Positions 9,543 through 19,821 of a stretch of DNA of 64,000 nt are shown here, piece by piece. The notes under the pieces were generated by a model. It ran no database searches. It worked only from the letters and a program-made list of their open reading frames with translations, and was not told where the DNA came from. The translations under genes were made by a program, and so were the position numbers. Position 1 is the stretch's first letter. The number at the start of each line of letters is the position of its first letter. The stretch spans positions 36,001 to 100,000 of the forward strand of contig LBWJ01000011.1 in assembly GCA_000993595.1 (NCBI GenBank). Reading direction: 5' to 3'. Source of the DNA: Candidatus Peregrinibacteria bacterium GW2011_GWC2_39_14 (GTDB lineage Bacteria > Patescibacteriota > Gracilibacteria > UBA1369 > UBA12463).

Positions 9543-10388
9543 TTATAAGCTAAGTATAAACATTCTTTCAATTCCGGCATAGTCTTTTTTCAAAACAGGC
9601 TTTTGAACAAAAAATTTGTTCGAAATTGCCAAAATCTCGCTCCCCTGTCCAAAACCAAACTCGCCAAGAACAAACTTTGGCGGGTATTTCATTTTAGATA
9701 ATTGTTCAAAAAATTCTCGATACAAATCCAAGCCATCTTTGCCTGAATAAAGCGCAGAATGGGGTTCGTATTTTTTTACATTTTCATCAATTGAATTATA
9801 TTTTTCAGTTCCAATATAAGGCAAATTTGCCACCATAACATCAATTCGTTGTTCAAATAATTTATTCAACAATGATCCTTTTACAAATTCAGCTCTTTTC
9901 GAAATCTCATATTTATCGACATTTTTTATCGCAACTTTTAAAGCTTTTCTTGAAATATCAACAAATTTCACAAAAACATCCTTACAATTAAGTGCAACAC
10001 TAACTCCTATGCACCCGCTACCAGAGCCAATATCGGCCAAAACGACTTTCTTATAAGCGAAATATCGATGCAAAATGTCAATCGTATTCTCAACAAGAAT
10101 CTCAGTCTCCGGACGCGGAATCAAAACATTCTCGTTAACGTAAAACTCTTTCCCAAAAAACTCCTTCTTCTGAGTGATATAAGCAATTGGAAATCCTCGG
10201 CTAACCATGCTCAAATATTTTCTAAATTTCAACATTTTAAAATATCCGACTTCAATAGACGGATTTTTAAATAGATATTCGCGAGTCTTATCAAGAACAT
10301 ACATAAGCAAAATTTCCGCTTCCAAATAAGCGTTTTCACGCCCAAAAAGTTTATTCTTACCAAATTTTAATGTCTCTGAAATAGTCAT
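9543..10388 (-). CDS. prmC: Release factor glutamine methyltransferase
   Basis: NLPYIG motif, VLIPRPETEILVE, DIGSGSGCIGVS; directly upstream of prfA. Confidence 0.95.
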   Translation of the reverse strand: MTISETLKFGKNKLFGRENAYLEAEILLMYVLDKTREYLFKNPSIEVGYFKMLKFRKYLSMVSRGFPIAYITQKKEFFGKEFYVNENVLIPRPETEILVENTIDILHRYFAYKKVVLADIGSGSGCIGVSVALNCKDVFVKFVDISRKALKVAIKNVDKYEISKRAEFVKGSLLNKLFEQRIDVMVANLPYIGTEKYNSIDENVKKYEPHSALYSGKDGLDLYREFFEQLSKMKYPPKFVLGEFGFGQGSEILAISNKFFVQKPVLKKDYAGIERMFILSL

Positions 10389-10389
10389 A

Positions 10390-10420
10390 AAAGAAAAAGG
10401 CCTCCGAAAACAGAGGCCTT
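10390..10420 (-). terminator. Rho-independent terminator of rpsU
   Basis: Minus strand AAGGCCTC-TGTTTTCG-GAGGCCTT followed by TTTCTTTT. Confidence 0.85.
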
Positions 10421-10437
10421 AATTTTGATTTTTATCG

Positions 10438-10644
10438 CTAATAAAACTTCACGTTCTCTTTTTGTTTTCTATAGTGTTCACGCATGATTGCAGATTTTCT
10501 GACAAGTCTTCTTGACTTTGGTTTATGCCAATATCTCTTGCTTTTCAAATCAATTAAAATACGGCTTCTGTGAACTTTTTTTGTAAACCTTGCAATAAGT
10601 CTTTCTGTTGATTCCTTCGAATTTTTTACAACTTTAATTTCCAT
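10438..10644 (-). CDS. rpsU: Ribosomal protein bS21
   Basis: Short basic protein with MEIKVVKNSKESTERLIARFTKKVHRSRIL and KPKSRRLVRKSAIMREHYRKQKEN. Confidence 0.85.
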   Translation of the reverse strand: MEIKVVKNSKESTERLIARFTKKVHRSRILIDLKSKRYWHKPKSRRLVRKSAIMREHYRKQKENVKFY

Positions 10645-10650
10645 GTATAT

Positions 10651-10661
10651 TCACCTCCTTT
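10651..10661 (-). promoter_or_regulatory. Strong extended Shine-Dalgarno of rpsU
   Basis: Minus strand AAAGGAGGTGA, 6 nt before the ATG at 10644. Confidence 0.9.
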
Positions 10662-10701
10662 AATTTTTTAAGTATTAATTTTAAGCTTTTCAGCAAATGA
10701 G

Positions 10702-10729
10702 ATTATATCATCGATATCGGACAAATCAA
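10702..10729 (-). promoter_or_regulatory. rpsU promoter TTGATT-16-TATAAT with TGA extension
   Basis: -35 at 10724-10729, -10 at 10702-10707 on minus strand. Confidence 0.55.
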
Positions 10730-10736
10730 CCAAATG

Positions 10737-12650
10737 TTAAATATCGAGATTTTTCACTTTTTTAGCATGCGCTTGAATAAATTTCTTTCTTGGCATAACT
10801 TCAGCGCCCATCAAAGTGTCAAAAACAACTTCAGCTCTTTCAGCATCTTCAATTCTAACCTGTAACATCATGCGTCTCGCAGGATCCATTGTAGTTTCCC
10901 AAAGCTGATCAGGATTCATTTCTCCAAGACCTTTGTAGCGCTGAATAGAAACTTTTTGACCGGGAGTAAAACTTTGAAGAATTCTTTCTTTTTCCTCGTC
11001 GTTATAAGCATATTTATTCGTTTTGCCTGATGCAATTTTATAAAGAGGAGGTTGAGCAATATAAATATGGCCTTGCTCAACAAGCGGAGCGAAATGACGA
11101 TAGAACAACGTTAAAAGAAGAGTTCGGATATGAGCACCATCAACATCAGCATCAGTCATAATAACGACTTTGTCATAACGAAGTTTGGTAACATCCATTG
11201 TTTCACCAATGCCAATGCCAAGCGCAATGATAAGTGCCTTAATTTCAGCATTCGCAATAATCTTATCAAGTCTTGCCTGTTCAACGTTCAAAATTTTACC
11301 ACGAAGTGGCAAAATAGCCTGAAATTCTCTATTCCTACCTTGCTTTGCAGAACCACCGGCGGAATCACCCTCAACTATGAATATTTCTGAATTTTTTGAG
11401 TCTTTGGAAGAACAATCAGCCAATTTCCCGGGCAACATCATACCTTCAAGAACGCCTTTTCTAAGAACGCTATCGCGCGCGGCACGAGCCGCAAGCCTTG
11501 CGCGAACAGCCAAAATACATTTTCCAAGAATGAGCCTTCCTTCTGAAGGATGTTCATCCAAATACATTTCAAACGCTTCGCCAAATGCAACCTCAACGGC
11601 AGTCCTAACTTCCGCATTACCAAGCTTGCTCTTTGTTTGACCTTCAAACTGAGGATCAGGAATCTTAACTGAAATAATTGCAGTCAATCCTTCACGAACA
11701 TCATCAGAAGTTAAATTCTCATCCTTCTCCTTAAGAATGTCGTTTTTACGAGCATAGTTATTTAAAGTTCTTGTTAAAGCAGATCTAAAGCCCGTCAAAT
11801 GCATACCTCCTTCAGGCGTATTAATCGTATTTGCGAATGTAAAAACGTGCTCATTAAAAGTCTGTGTATATTGAAGAGCGACATCAATCAATCCTTCCGG
11901 AGCCTCTTTTTCAATATGAACAATCTCGCCAAGAGTTTCTTTATTTTGATTCAAATGGTGAACATATGAGCTGATCCCTCCTTCAAAATAGAATCTATAT
12001 CTTTTGTCGGTATGTTCATCTGTTACATTAATCGTCACTCCCTTAGTCAAATAAGCCTGTTGCCTCATTCTATTCAAAACAGTCGTATAATCATATTCTG
12101 TTATTTTAAATATTGTAGGATCGGCATAAAAAGTAATTTTCGTTCCTCTTTTATCGGTTTTTCCAATTTTCTGAATATCGCTTTTAGGTTCACCTATCTT
12201 ATATTCTTGCTTATAATACCCGCCATCTGTCCAAACTTCGGCCATAAGCTTTGTGGAAAGTGCATTAACAACAGAGACTCCAACTCCATGAAGACCACCG
12301 GAAATCTTATATCCACCATCTCCAAATTTTCCACCTGCGTGGAGTATAGTTAAAACCGTTTCAAGGGCCGACTTTCCAGTTTGTTTCTGAATTCCAACAG
12401 GAATGCCGCGTCCATCGTCCTCAACGGAAATGCCGCCATCCTTCATCATAATAACCGAAATATTTTTACAATGGCCCGCCATTGCTTCATCAATAGAGTT
12501 GTCAACAACTTCCCAAATCAAGTGATGCAAACCGGCAACATCAGTTGTGCCAATATACATACCGGGCCTCTTTCTAACCGCAGCAAGACCCTCTAAAACC
12601 TGAATTTGATCTGCGCCATAACTTGATGAAGTTTGAGTGTTATCCGCCAT
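10737..12650 (-). CDS. gyrB: DNA gyrase subunit B
   Basis: VLEGLAAVRKRPGMYIG, GLHGVGVSVVNALS, EGDSAGGSAKQGR, DADVDGAHIRTLLLTLFYR; start MADNTQ at 12650 preferred. Confidence 0.98.
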   Translation of the reverse strand: MADNTQTSSSYGADQIQVLEGLAAVRKRPGMYIGTTDVAGLHHLIWEVVDNSIDEAMAGHCKNISVIMMKDGGISVEDDGRGIPVGIQKQTGKSALETVLTILHAGGKFGDGGYKISGGLHGVGVSVVNALSTKLMAEVWTDGGYYKQEYKIGEPKSDIQKIGKTDKRGTKITFYADPTIFKITEYDYTTVLNRMRQQAYLTKGVTINVTDEHTDKRYRFYFEGGISSYVHHLNQNKETLGEIVHIEKEAPEGLIDVALQYTQTFNEHVFTFANTINTPEGGMHLTGFRSALTRTLNNYARKNDILKEKDENLTSDDVREGLTAIISVKIPDPQFEGQTKSKLGNAEVRTAVEVAFGEAFEMYLDEHPSEGRLILGKCILAVRARLAARAARDSVLRKGVLEGMMLPGKLADCSSKDSKNSEIFIVEGDSAGGSAKQGRNREFQAILPLRGKILNVEQARLDKIIANAEIKALIIALGIGIGETMDVTKLRYDKVVIMTDADVDGAHIRTLLLTLFYRHFAPLVEQGHIYIAQPPLYKIASGKTNKYAYNDEEKERILQSFTPGQKVSIQRYKGLGEMNPDQLWETTMDPARRMMLQVRIEDAERAEVVFDTLMGAEVMPRKKFIQAHAKKVKNLDI

Positions 12651-12723
12651 ATTTAAAAATGCATTTAGTTGAATAAGACGAAACGAATATAGCACGAAAA
12701 ATTACAAAATCAAAATATCAAAA

Positions 12724-13197
12724 TCAATATGTGCCTCGCATACAAAGCAATTCAGGCTGCAAACCAAATAGCTTCATAGCATCAAAGATTTTTTTTAAAG
12801 CTGCGTTTAAATTCTTTTCAAGCTGCACCTCAATAGCATCAAGAGTTTCAGGCTTCAGCTCAAGCTCTACAGCATCATACAAATCGCGATGAGAGTGTCT
12901 TATATCAATCAAGTTTCTCCAAACATAAAAATCACTTAAAGCTGGCCTTGCCTCATTCCACAAATCACCATGCGTATTAATAAATTCAGCCCATTTATCG
13001 CCAAATAATCTATAAGGTTCGTAATTATAAAAAGACGTTTCATTAGGATGAAAAAATAAAACCAAAAAATATACATAAAAATTATCGCCAAAATAAGGAC
13101 GTATCACGCGATCTTCCGGCATAATAACATCAGCCCTAGGCAATTTTCTAACAGCTTCAAGCAATTCATCACGATCTGGAATTTCTTGAGTACTCAT
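12724..13197 (-). CDS. Hypothetical protein
   Basis: 157-aa ORF 8 nt downstream of the FecR-like gene, probable co-transcription. Confidence 0.55.
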   Translation of the reverse strand: MSTQEIPDRDELLEAVRKLPRADVIMPEDRVIRPYFGDNFYVYFLVLFFHPNETSFYNYEPYRLFGDKWAEFINTHGDLWNEARPALSDFYVWRNLIDIRHSHRDLYDAVELELKPETLDAIEVQLEKNLNAALKKIFDAMKLFGLQPELLCMRGTY

Positions 13198-13205
13198 AAA
13201 ACATA

Positions 13206-15509
13206 TTATTGTTTAGAATTTCCTTCAACAAACTTATCCACCTTATCGTAAAAAGCCTTATTGTAAAATTCAATAACCGTCGGCGCAACATTCTGGAGCA
13301 AAACCTTTTTATCTTCACCAAGCGGCATAACACCGTCAGCTGTCTTAATTTCAATATTCGAAGCTTCGGTAAAAGGATCTTTTAAACTAAAATTAATAAA
13401 AATTTTCTGTTTCTTATCGCTAATTTCAACATTCGAAATCGTAAAAGATTTATCAACCAAACTAACAACGGTAACTTGGCTTGAAGAAAGACTCATATTA
13501 AATTCCTTAAGCTTGCTAACAACAAGTCTTTTCACCTCTTCTTCAACAGCACTTTGCTTAACCTTCTCGGCTTCCACGGGCTGATCGCCAGATAAAATCA
13601 TTGCCTTCTTACTATCATCCATATTAATAACAATATTCAATTTCTCGGGCTTGATTTCAAAAAGATATTTCCTATCACCATCGACAACTATATTAGACAT
13701 CATATTATAATCTATATCGTACTTTGCAGAGAACGGCACGTTATCCAAAACCGCCTTAACAATAGTAATATATTTACCGGACACGTCACCAAATTCTTCA
13801 ACCTTAATGTTATAAAGTTCAAGTTTTTTTGAAACATTTTTCTTAATTTCTTCCGCATTATCATTATCAACGTCAGGAGCCGCCTTTTCGCCTAAAATAG
13901 ACTTTTGCAAACTATCCAACTGCTTCTTGTCTCTCTCTGAATTAATATAAGAAATAAATCTATCTCCGGCCGTAACTCCATAAACTGAAGACTCATAGCG
14001 CTTATCATTTAAAAACGCTATAAAATCAGAATACTTATTCAATTCATCGGTGAAATTCTTTTCAAGTTCATTTGGCAAAGAACTTATATAAACATTGGCA
14101 TCATTTTTAAGAAAATCCGCAACCACAAAGGCATCACGAGTCGAGATCTTATCCTGAACAACAAATTCCTTAAGCCTTCTAAGCAATTCAAGCTTTTCAC
14201 CAATTATCTTCTGCTCAATTTCAGATCTTTTTGAGGTACCTTCGACTGCCAAAATAAGCACCTTCTCAAGTTCGGACTTTGTATCAAAATAGCTCTTTTT
14301 ATAAAACTCGGGATGAACCAAAAACGCATTATAAATAATACGATTATCATCTGACACATACTGTACAAAATTACTTTTATTTGACTTGGTAAATTTTAAT
14401 AAATTACCAAAGTATGCATCCATGAAAGCAACAGACTCTTTTGTCGTATTTGCATTTAAAGCATCGTATAAATAAGTCCTGGCTAAATGTATCTTTTCAT
14501 CAACCGTTAAAAGCGATGAAGCGGGACCAATAAGTATCAATTCTTTAATTTTCTCACGTACAAGATGGATATTCCCATCTTTTGGAACTAGACTTTTGAA
14601 CTTATTGAACTTACTAAAAAGCAAAGATTGAAAAACCGGTAAATCGCTTTCATTAAGACTTCTAGCTTGCTCTAAAGCTGAAACAAAAACATCATCAGCA
14701 GACTTCCTATCATCAACAGATAAATAATAAGCCCCATCATCAATCAACGCAGAAATAGTGGAAAGATAATACTTACTAAGCTTTTCTTGGTTAAAGGTTA
14801 AAGCCGAATAAAGACCATAAGTTCCACCATTGTAACTTACACCGGATTTCTGCACTTTTTCCTTTAAAGATTGGGCATAAGAATCGCGACTATAAGAGTC
14901 CTTTTGTATATTTGATTTAACCCATTCACTTTCAAGCCAATTTTTTTCAACATTGTCACCTTGGCTAATAAACGTATATTCATTATTTTTGCCTATTAAA
15001 ACCGCCCCACCATTAACACCGATGTATGTAACACCGATCTCATTAACAGAAACATCGACAACCGAGTCAATTGCATGAATTTCAGAATCAGGAAAATAAA
15101 CAAACATCTCCGAAGAAGCAATAAGAGTATTAACCCAAACGCCTCCAAAATTAAGCTTAATACTATATTTCTCATCATCAGCCGAATACTTAATTTGGAC
15201 CTCGGTACTCACATTAAGACGAACAATCGCCCCTGTAGCAAACGAGATAGAAGCATCAACGCTTTCACCAGTTTTAATTATATCGTTTTCAAACAAAATC
15301 TGATTAGATGCCACTTTAACAAAATCACCTTCTCCACCCTTTTTATAGTCAACAACTCCGGCCTCACCAATAACAATAATTCTAGGGTTATTCTCATAAT
15401 CAGAGACTTTGTTATCTGCAAGCGCAAAATATCTAAACCCTACAATGTTTAGAACAAGTATTGCCAAGGATACAGCAACAGAAGCCGAAATTCGCAAGAT
15501 TTTGTTCAT
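13206..15509 (-). CDS. Large FecR-domain-like membrane-anchored extracellular protein
   Basis: N-terminal TM followed by FecR-like region (NDIIKTGESVDASISFATGAIVRLNVSTEVQI...GVWVNTL), long uncharacterised C-terminus. Confidence 0.7.
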   Translation of the reverse strand: MNKILRISASVAVSLAILVLNIVGFRYFALADNKVSDYENNPRIIVIGEAGVVDYKKGGEGDFVKVASNQILFENDIIKTGESVDASISFATGAIVRLNVSTEVQIKYSADDEKYSIKLNFGGVWVNTLIASSEMFVYFPDSEIHAIDSVVDVSVNEIGVTYIGVNGGAVLIGKNNEYTFISQGDNVEKNWLESEWVKSNIQKDSYSRDSYAQSLKEKVQKSGVSYNGGTYGLYSALTFNQEKLSKYYLSTISALIDDGAYYLSVDDRKSADDVFVSALEQARSLNESDLPVFQSLLFSKFNKFKSLVPKDGNIHLVREKIKELILIGPASSLLTVDEKIHLARTYLYDALNANTTKESVAFMDAYFGNLLKFTKSNKSNFVQYVSDDNRIIYNAFLVHPEFYKKSYFDTKSELEKVLILAVEGTSKRSEIEQKIIGEKLELLRRLKEFVVQDKISTRDAFVVADFLKNDANVYISSLPNELEKNFTDELNKYSDFIAFLNDKRYESSVYGVTAGDRFISYINSERDKKQLDSLQKSILGEKAAPDVDNDNAEEIKKNVSKKLELYNIKVEEFGDVSGKYITIVKAVLDNVPFSAKYDIDYNMMSNIVVDGDRKYLFEIKPEKLNIVINMDDSKKAMILSGDQPVEAEKVKQSAVEEEVKRLVVSKLKEFNMSLSSSQVTVVSLVDKSFTISNVEISDKKQKIFINFSLKDPFTEASNIEIKTADGVMPLGEDKKVLLQNVAPTVIEFYNKAFYDKVDKFVEGNSKQ

Positions 15510-15628
15510 TTATTTTTATCTTTATTTTATCTCTATATTATACACGAAAAATCAACCGCAGTCAACATTAGACAGAGTGCAATCATTGATATAAGATTAG
15601 ATGTACTTATAAAAATAATCACCCTCAT

Positions 15629-17374
15629 ATGCAAAACAAAAGAACATCGTTCCAAGCGCTTATTTTAGCCTTATTCTTGAGCTTTTCACTGTTAATGGCC
15701 CCGCTTGCAAACGCAGCATTCCAAACAGATAAAGTCTACAGCACATTAAGCGAAAAAGGCGTTATTTCAGATATAGACAATTTCAGACCAGGTGATTACT
15801 GCACTCGTGCGGAATTTTACAAAATGGCACTTTCAGTAGCCAAAATACAAGCCGATGAGGCTCAAAAAATGCCATTTAAAGACGTAAAACTAACCCAATG
15901 GTATGCCAAATACATATGGACAGCCCTTAATCTCGGCATAATCGAAGCTTCGGACAAATTCGGACCAAACGACACCATAACTCAAGGAGAAGCACTGCAA
16001 ATTATTCTTTTAACAAACAAGATACAGATTGCAGACAGTGTAAAAAAAGAAGAAATAAAATTTAAAGATATAAACGTAAATTCATTACTCGCAAAATACG
16101 CAAAAACAGCATTAAACTACGGAATGTTTAAATACGAAACAGCCCTCAAGCCAAACAAACAACTTACAAGACTTGATGCTGCAAATTTGATATATGACTT
16201 TTTAACAAAAGGGTCGGGCGTAATACAAAAAACAACTCCGACCGTAACGATAAATGTAATCACACCGGCAACCACAACGGTTACAACAGGCATGATTGGC
16301 AAAACAGATATAGAGAAAAAATTCTTAAATAATGAAAAGTTCCAAATATTACTCGATGTTTTAAATAAAATAGACGCAAAATACGTAGACCAAAGCAAAG
16401 TAAATATTGATGAGCTTTTATATGGAGCGGTAAAAGGAGTTGTAGATAAACTCGACGATCATTACACGGTATTTCAAGAGCCGGTCAGAGCAAGTAATTT
16501 TAATAAATCTTTAACCGGTGAATTCGATGGAGTTGGAATCTCTCTTGAGATGCAAGACGATAAAATTGTTGTTATAACTCCTTTAAAAAACACACCGGCT
16601 GAAGCCGCAGGCATAAAACCGGGAGATATAATAACAAAAGTGAACGGAAACTCTGTTGCAAAAAAATCTTTAGACGAAGTAGTACAGCTAATACAAGGTG
16701 CAACAAATACAGAAGTTCAAATAACGATCATGCGATCCGGGAAAGAAATGCTTTTTGTTCTTAAACGCCAACACATCAAAATGAATTCCGTTGAATATGA
16801 AATGAAAACTAATGTTGGATATATCGAAATTGTAAATTTCACAAACAACACCCCTGTTGAATTTCAAGGAGCAATAGATGCTTTAATAGTGAAAAATCCA
16901 AAAGGATTTGTTATTGATTTGCGAAATAATCCAGGAGGATTTTTAAATTCAGCAATCGCAATGCTTTATCACTTTATCCCAAAAGATAAATTAATGATGA
17001 CAATGGCATATGCGGATCAACAAAAAATAAGTTACATATCTCACGGACCAGCTGAACTTTCAAAGTATCCAATATATGTATTGATAAACCAAGGATCGGC
17101 TTCTGCCGCAGAAATAATGGCTGCAGCAATTCAAGAACACGGAGTTGGAAAACTCGTCGGCAAGGCGTCTTTTGGAAAAGGCTCAGTGCAAGAATTGATA
17201 AACTACAACGACGGCTCAATGTTAAAAATCACAATGGCAAAATGGCTCACACCATCAGGAAAAAATCTTACAAAAGAAAACCCGTTAAAACCGGATTATG
17301 AAGTAAACTACGAAAAATCCGGAACTTATGATCCAACACTGGATGCAGCGATGAGCCTAATTAACTCGAAGTAA
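15629..17374 (+). CDS. SLH-domain S41 C-terminal processing peptidase with PDZ domain
   Basis: Signal peptide; SLH-like repeats (DNFRPGDYCTRAEFYKMA; DKFGPNDTITQGEAL; LKPNKQLTRLDAANLI); PDZ (GDIITKVNGNSV); GSASAAEI catalytic motif. Confidence 0.92.
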   Translation: MQNKRTSFQALILALFLSFSLLMAPLANAAFQTDKVYSTLSEKGVISDIDNFRPGDYCTRAEFYKMALSVAKIQADEAQKMPFKDVKLTQWYAKYIWTALNLGIIEASDKFGPNDTITQGEALQIILLTNKIQIADSVKKEEIKFKDINVNSLLAKYAKTALNYGMFKYETALKPNKQLTRLDAANLIYDFLTKGSGVIQKTTPTVTINVITPATTTVTTGMIGKTDIEKKFLNNEKFQILLDVLNKIDAKYVDQSKVNIDELLYGAVKGVVDKLDDHYTVFQEPVRASNFNKSLTGEFDGVGISLEMQDDKIVVITPLKNTPAEAAGIKPGDIITKVNGNSVAKKSLDEVVQLIQGATNTEVQITIMRSGKEMLFVLKRQHIKMNSVEYEMKTNVGYIEIVNFTNNTPVEFQGAIDALIVKNPKGFVIDLRNNPGGFLNSAIAMLYHFIPKDKLMMTMAYADQQKISYISHGPAELSKYPIYVLINQGSASAAEIMAAAIQEHGVGKLVGKASFGKGSVQELINYNDGSMLKITMAKWLTPSGKNLTKENPLKPDYEVNYEKSGTYDPTLDAAMSLINSK

Positions 17375-19703
17375 TCTGTTTCGCTTTCATGACCTGCTCA
17401 GGATTTGTAGTAACTATTTTATCCTCACCATAAGAAGCAATAATTTGAATAGCTGCGTGCTTATTTCCGGCAAAGAACAAGCCTTGCCCAACACCACTAT
17501 TAAGAAGTATATATTTCTCCCCTTCTGTTAAATTAAATGTATTCCCAAGAATATCAACGGCCGCAGGAGCTTGTTTCAAAAGCAATTGCAAAGACGAGTT
17601 TGTAATGATTGGCTTTCCATATCCACTCTTCATAAAGTCCTCAACATCCTGTGTAATTGTTGTAATTCCAAGCCAATATTTTCTTGCTCTTTTAACCAAA
17701 CCAAGCAAGAACTTTGCAGAATCTTCGTGCTGCATAAGCGACCAAGCTTCATCAATAATAAGAATTCTCTTTTTAAGTTCACGTCTGATTTTGCTCCATA
17801 TGTAATTCAAAATGATATACATGGCGATTGGGCGAAGCGCATCATCAAGATCTCGGATGCAAAACACCATCATACCGGTCGTAAGATCAATATTTGTGTG
17901 CTTATTAAAGATCCCACCATATGTACCAGTTGTATATTTCTGCAATTTTTGCGTAAGACCTTGTGCGCCTTCAGTCGAAGTCAATGTGTCGTACAAATCT
18001 TCCATTGTAGGTGGCTCAACTTTTGAAGGATCAACCAAATCCATTGTAATGCCTTTAATGGCATAAACATTGATAATTGCTCTATCCAAAATGCCTTCTT
18101 CTTCAGGAGTAACGCCTCCAAGCATAATTTTGAGCAAACCAATAAGTCCAATTACATTTTGTCTCAAAATATCACCGGGCTGAGCTTCTTCATCAGGCAA
18201 TGGCGAAGGCAAATCAAAAGGATTAATGCGTCTATCTGAATTCAAAGATAATTTAAGATAACTTCCGCCAACCGTTTGGCTAAGTGCTTCATATTCATTT
18301 TCAGGATCAATAACGATAACATCAACTCCAAACATCATTTGCCTCAAAATCTCAAGCTTAACGCCATAAGATTTACCCGCACCTGATTTTGCGAATACAA
18401 CTGAGTTCGCATTTTCAAGTGAAAATCTATCGAAAATAATAAGCGAATCATTGTGGCGATTTATTCCATACAAAATACCATTATCAGAGGTAAGGCTTGT
18501 AGAAATAAACGGAAATGTACTTGATAAAGGCGATGTATTCATATTCCTAACTTCATCAAGCTCATCCAAGCATAAAGGCAAACAAGACGTAAAAGCCTGT
18601 TCAGCTCTAACTTGTGCACGTTTTGTTAAGATCAATTTTCCACCAAGCAAGCCTTCAAGTTGCTTTGAAATTCTCTTAAGCTTAGCTTCATCATCAGCGT
18701 AAATCGTAACATAAAGCCCAAATTGAAAAAATTTTTCCTGACCACGTTGAATTTCCGTCCTAAGCTGTTCCGCATCCTCAAGAGCCGTTTCAAGAGCAGG
18801 ATCGCGGACTTGTCCTTTTTCAGCCGAAATATGTGTTGCGGATTGCATCTGCGCAACTTTCTTTTTCAAAACCTTCATTATCGAACCAGAATCAATCGGA
18901 TAAATGAATTGTGAAATATCAACCGTTCCTTCAAAATTAATAATCGGAGCAAGCCAGTTAGCTTCAAGAAAACGAGGATATGTAAATACATAAAAACTTT
19001 CTGCAAAAACACTCTCAAGCCTGATCGAATCATAACGAATCTCCATTGAGCTTGGAGCAATCAAATCACGAATCGAAGCAAGACCTTCTTGGTAAACCTT
19101 TTCAGCTTCCATCATCTGACGCCTTTCGACTTCCGCACTTTGAGCGGAAACAGAAGGCATACCGGAAGCTGTTGAAGTTGGAGCCGCATTAACTTTCTTT
19201 TCAAAGCTACCTATACCTGGCAAGAAATTCTCTTTAAAATTATCAAACAAACTCTTTTTCTTTTGAGAAGCTTGGGTCACAGCTTGATCCGGAACGACAG
19301 CTGGTTCTTGACCAGGAGCAGGCACTGACGCCTGAGCTGGGATTGCAGCTGGAGCAACCGGCACCTGAACAGATATCGGCACCTCTGTTTGAGCAGACGA
19401 TAACATTTCCGGCTGAGTGATTGGTGTTTGAATTTGAAACGTTGATGCGGTGGCTGGAGCAGCAGACACTTGAACAACCGGCGCTTCCACGACTGTAGGA
19501 GCTGGAATTGCAGCAACCGGCGCCGCAGCCTTATTAAGCCATTCCGGAGAAGCTGGCGTTTGAGCCGTATCTTGACCTGTAGCAATTGGAGTTCCCGCAC
19601 TTGTGACAGCAGAACCACTACCGCTTGAAGCAGTAGAAGTGGCCGTATTTGCAGCAGAAACCGGATTTACATCACCAACTGTTTGAGTTTTTGTTTCCTC
19701 CAC
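17361..19703 (-). CDS. VirB4/TraC-like ATPase with long Pro/Ala/Gln-rich N-terminal extension
   Basis: Walker A KSGAGKSYGVK, VIDPENEYEAL, RILIIDEAWSLM; convergent 14-nt overlap with the S41 gene. Confidence 0.9.
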   Translation of the reverse strand: MEETKTQTVGDVNPVSAANTATSTASSGSGSAVTSAGTPIATGQDTAQTPASPEWLNKAAAPVAAIPAPTVVEAPVVQVSAAPATASTFQIQTPITQPEMLSSAQTEVPISVQVPVAPAAIPAQASVPAPGQEPAVVPDQAVTQASQKKKSLFDNFKENFLPGIGSFEKKVNAAPTSTASGMPSVSAQSAEVERRQMMEAEKVYQEGLASIRDLIAPSSMEIRYDSIRLESVFAESFYVFTYPRFLEANWLAPIINFEGTVDISQFIYPIDSGSIMKVLKKKVAQMQSATHISAEKGQVRDPALETALEDAEQLRTEIQRGQEKFFQFGLYVTIYADDEAKLKRISKQLEGLLGGKLILTKRAQVRAEQAFTSCLPLCLDELDEVRNMNTSPLSSTFPFISTSLTSDNGILYGINRHNDSLIIFDRFSLENANSVVFAKSGAGKSYGVKLEILRQMMFGVDVIVIDPENEYEALSQTVGGSYLKLSLNSDRRINPFDLPSPLPDEEAQPGDILRQNVIGLIGLLKIMLGGVTPEEEGILDRAIINVYAIKGITMDLVDPSKVEPPTMEDLYDTLTSTEGAQGLTQKLQKYTTGTYGGIFNKHTNIDLTTGMMVFCIRDLDDALRPIAMYIILNYIWSKIRRELKKRILIIDEAWSLMQHEDSAKFLLGLVKRARKYWLGITTITQDVEDFMKSGYGKPIITNSSLQLLLKQAPAAVDILGNTFNLTEGEKYILLNSGVGQGLFFAGNKHAAIQIIASYGEDKIVTTNPEQVMKAKQITSS

Positions 19704-19821
19704 GTTTTTGTTTTTATTTCAAATATATCGTTATAGTATAGCACAAAAGCATTCCGGGTTCAAGGGGTATAAAGCAATCACTTAAATAATATGTTTGACA
19801 AAAAAACAATTTAAAGCCAAC

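Noticed and set aside
9536-9550. TATAAA-TAAAAT-ATG as a leaderless promoter of prfA
   Set aside because: Lies at the prmC/prfA operon junction and is A/T-rich by chance; no independent -35
17361-19703. Integrated conjugative element based on the VirB4-like gene
   Set aside because: No relaxase, integrase, coupling protein or direct repeats seen around it
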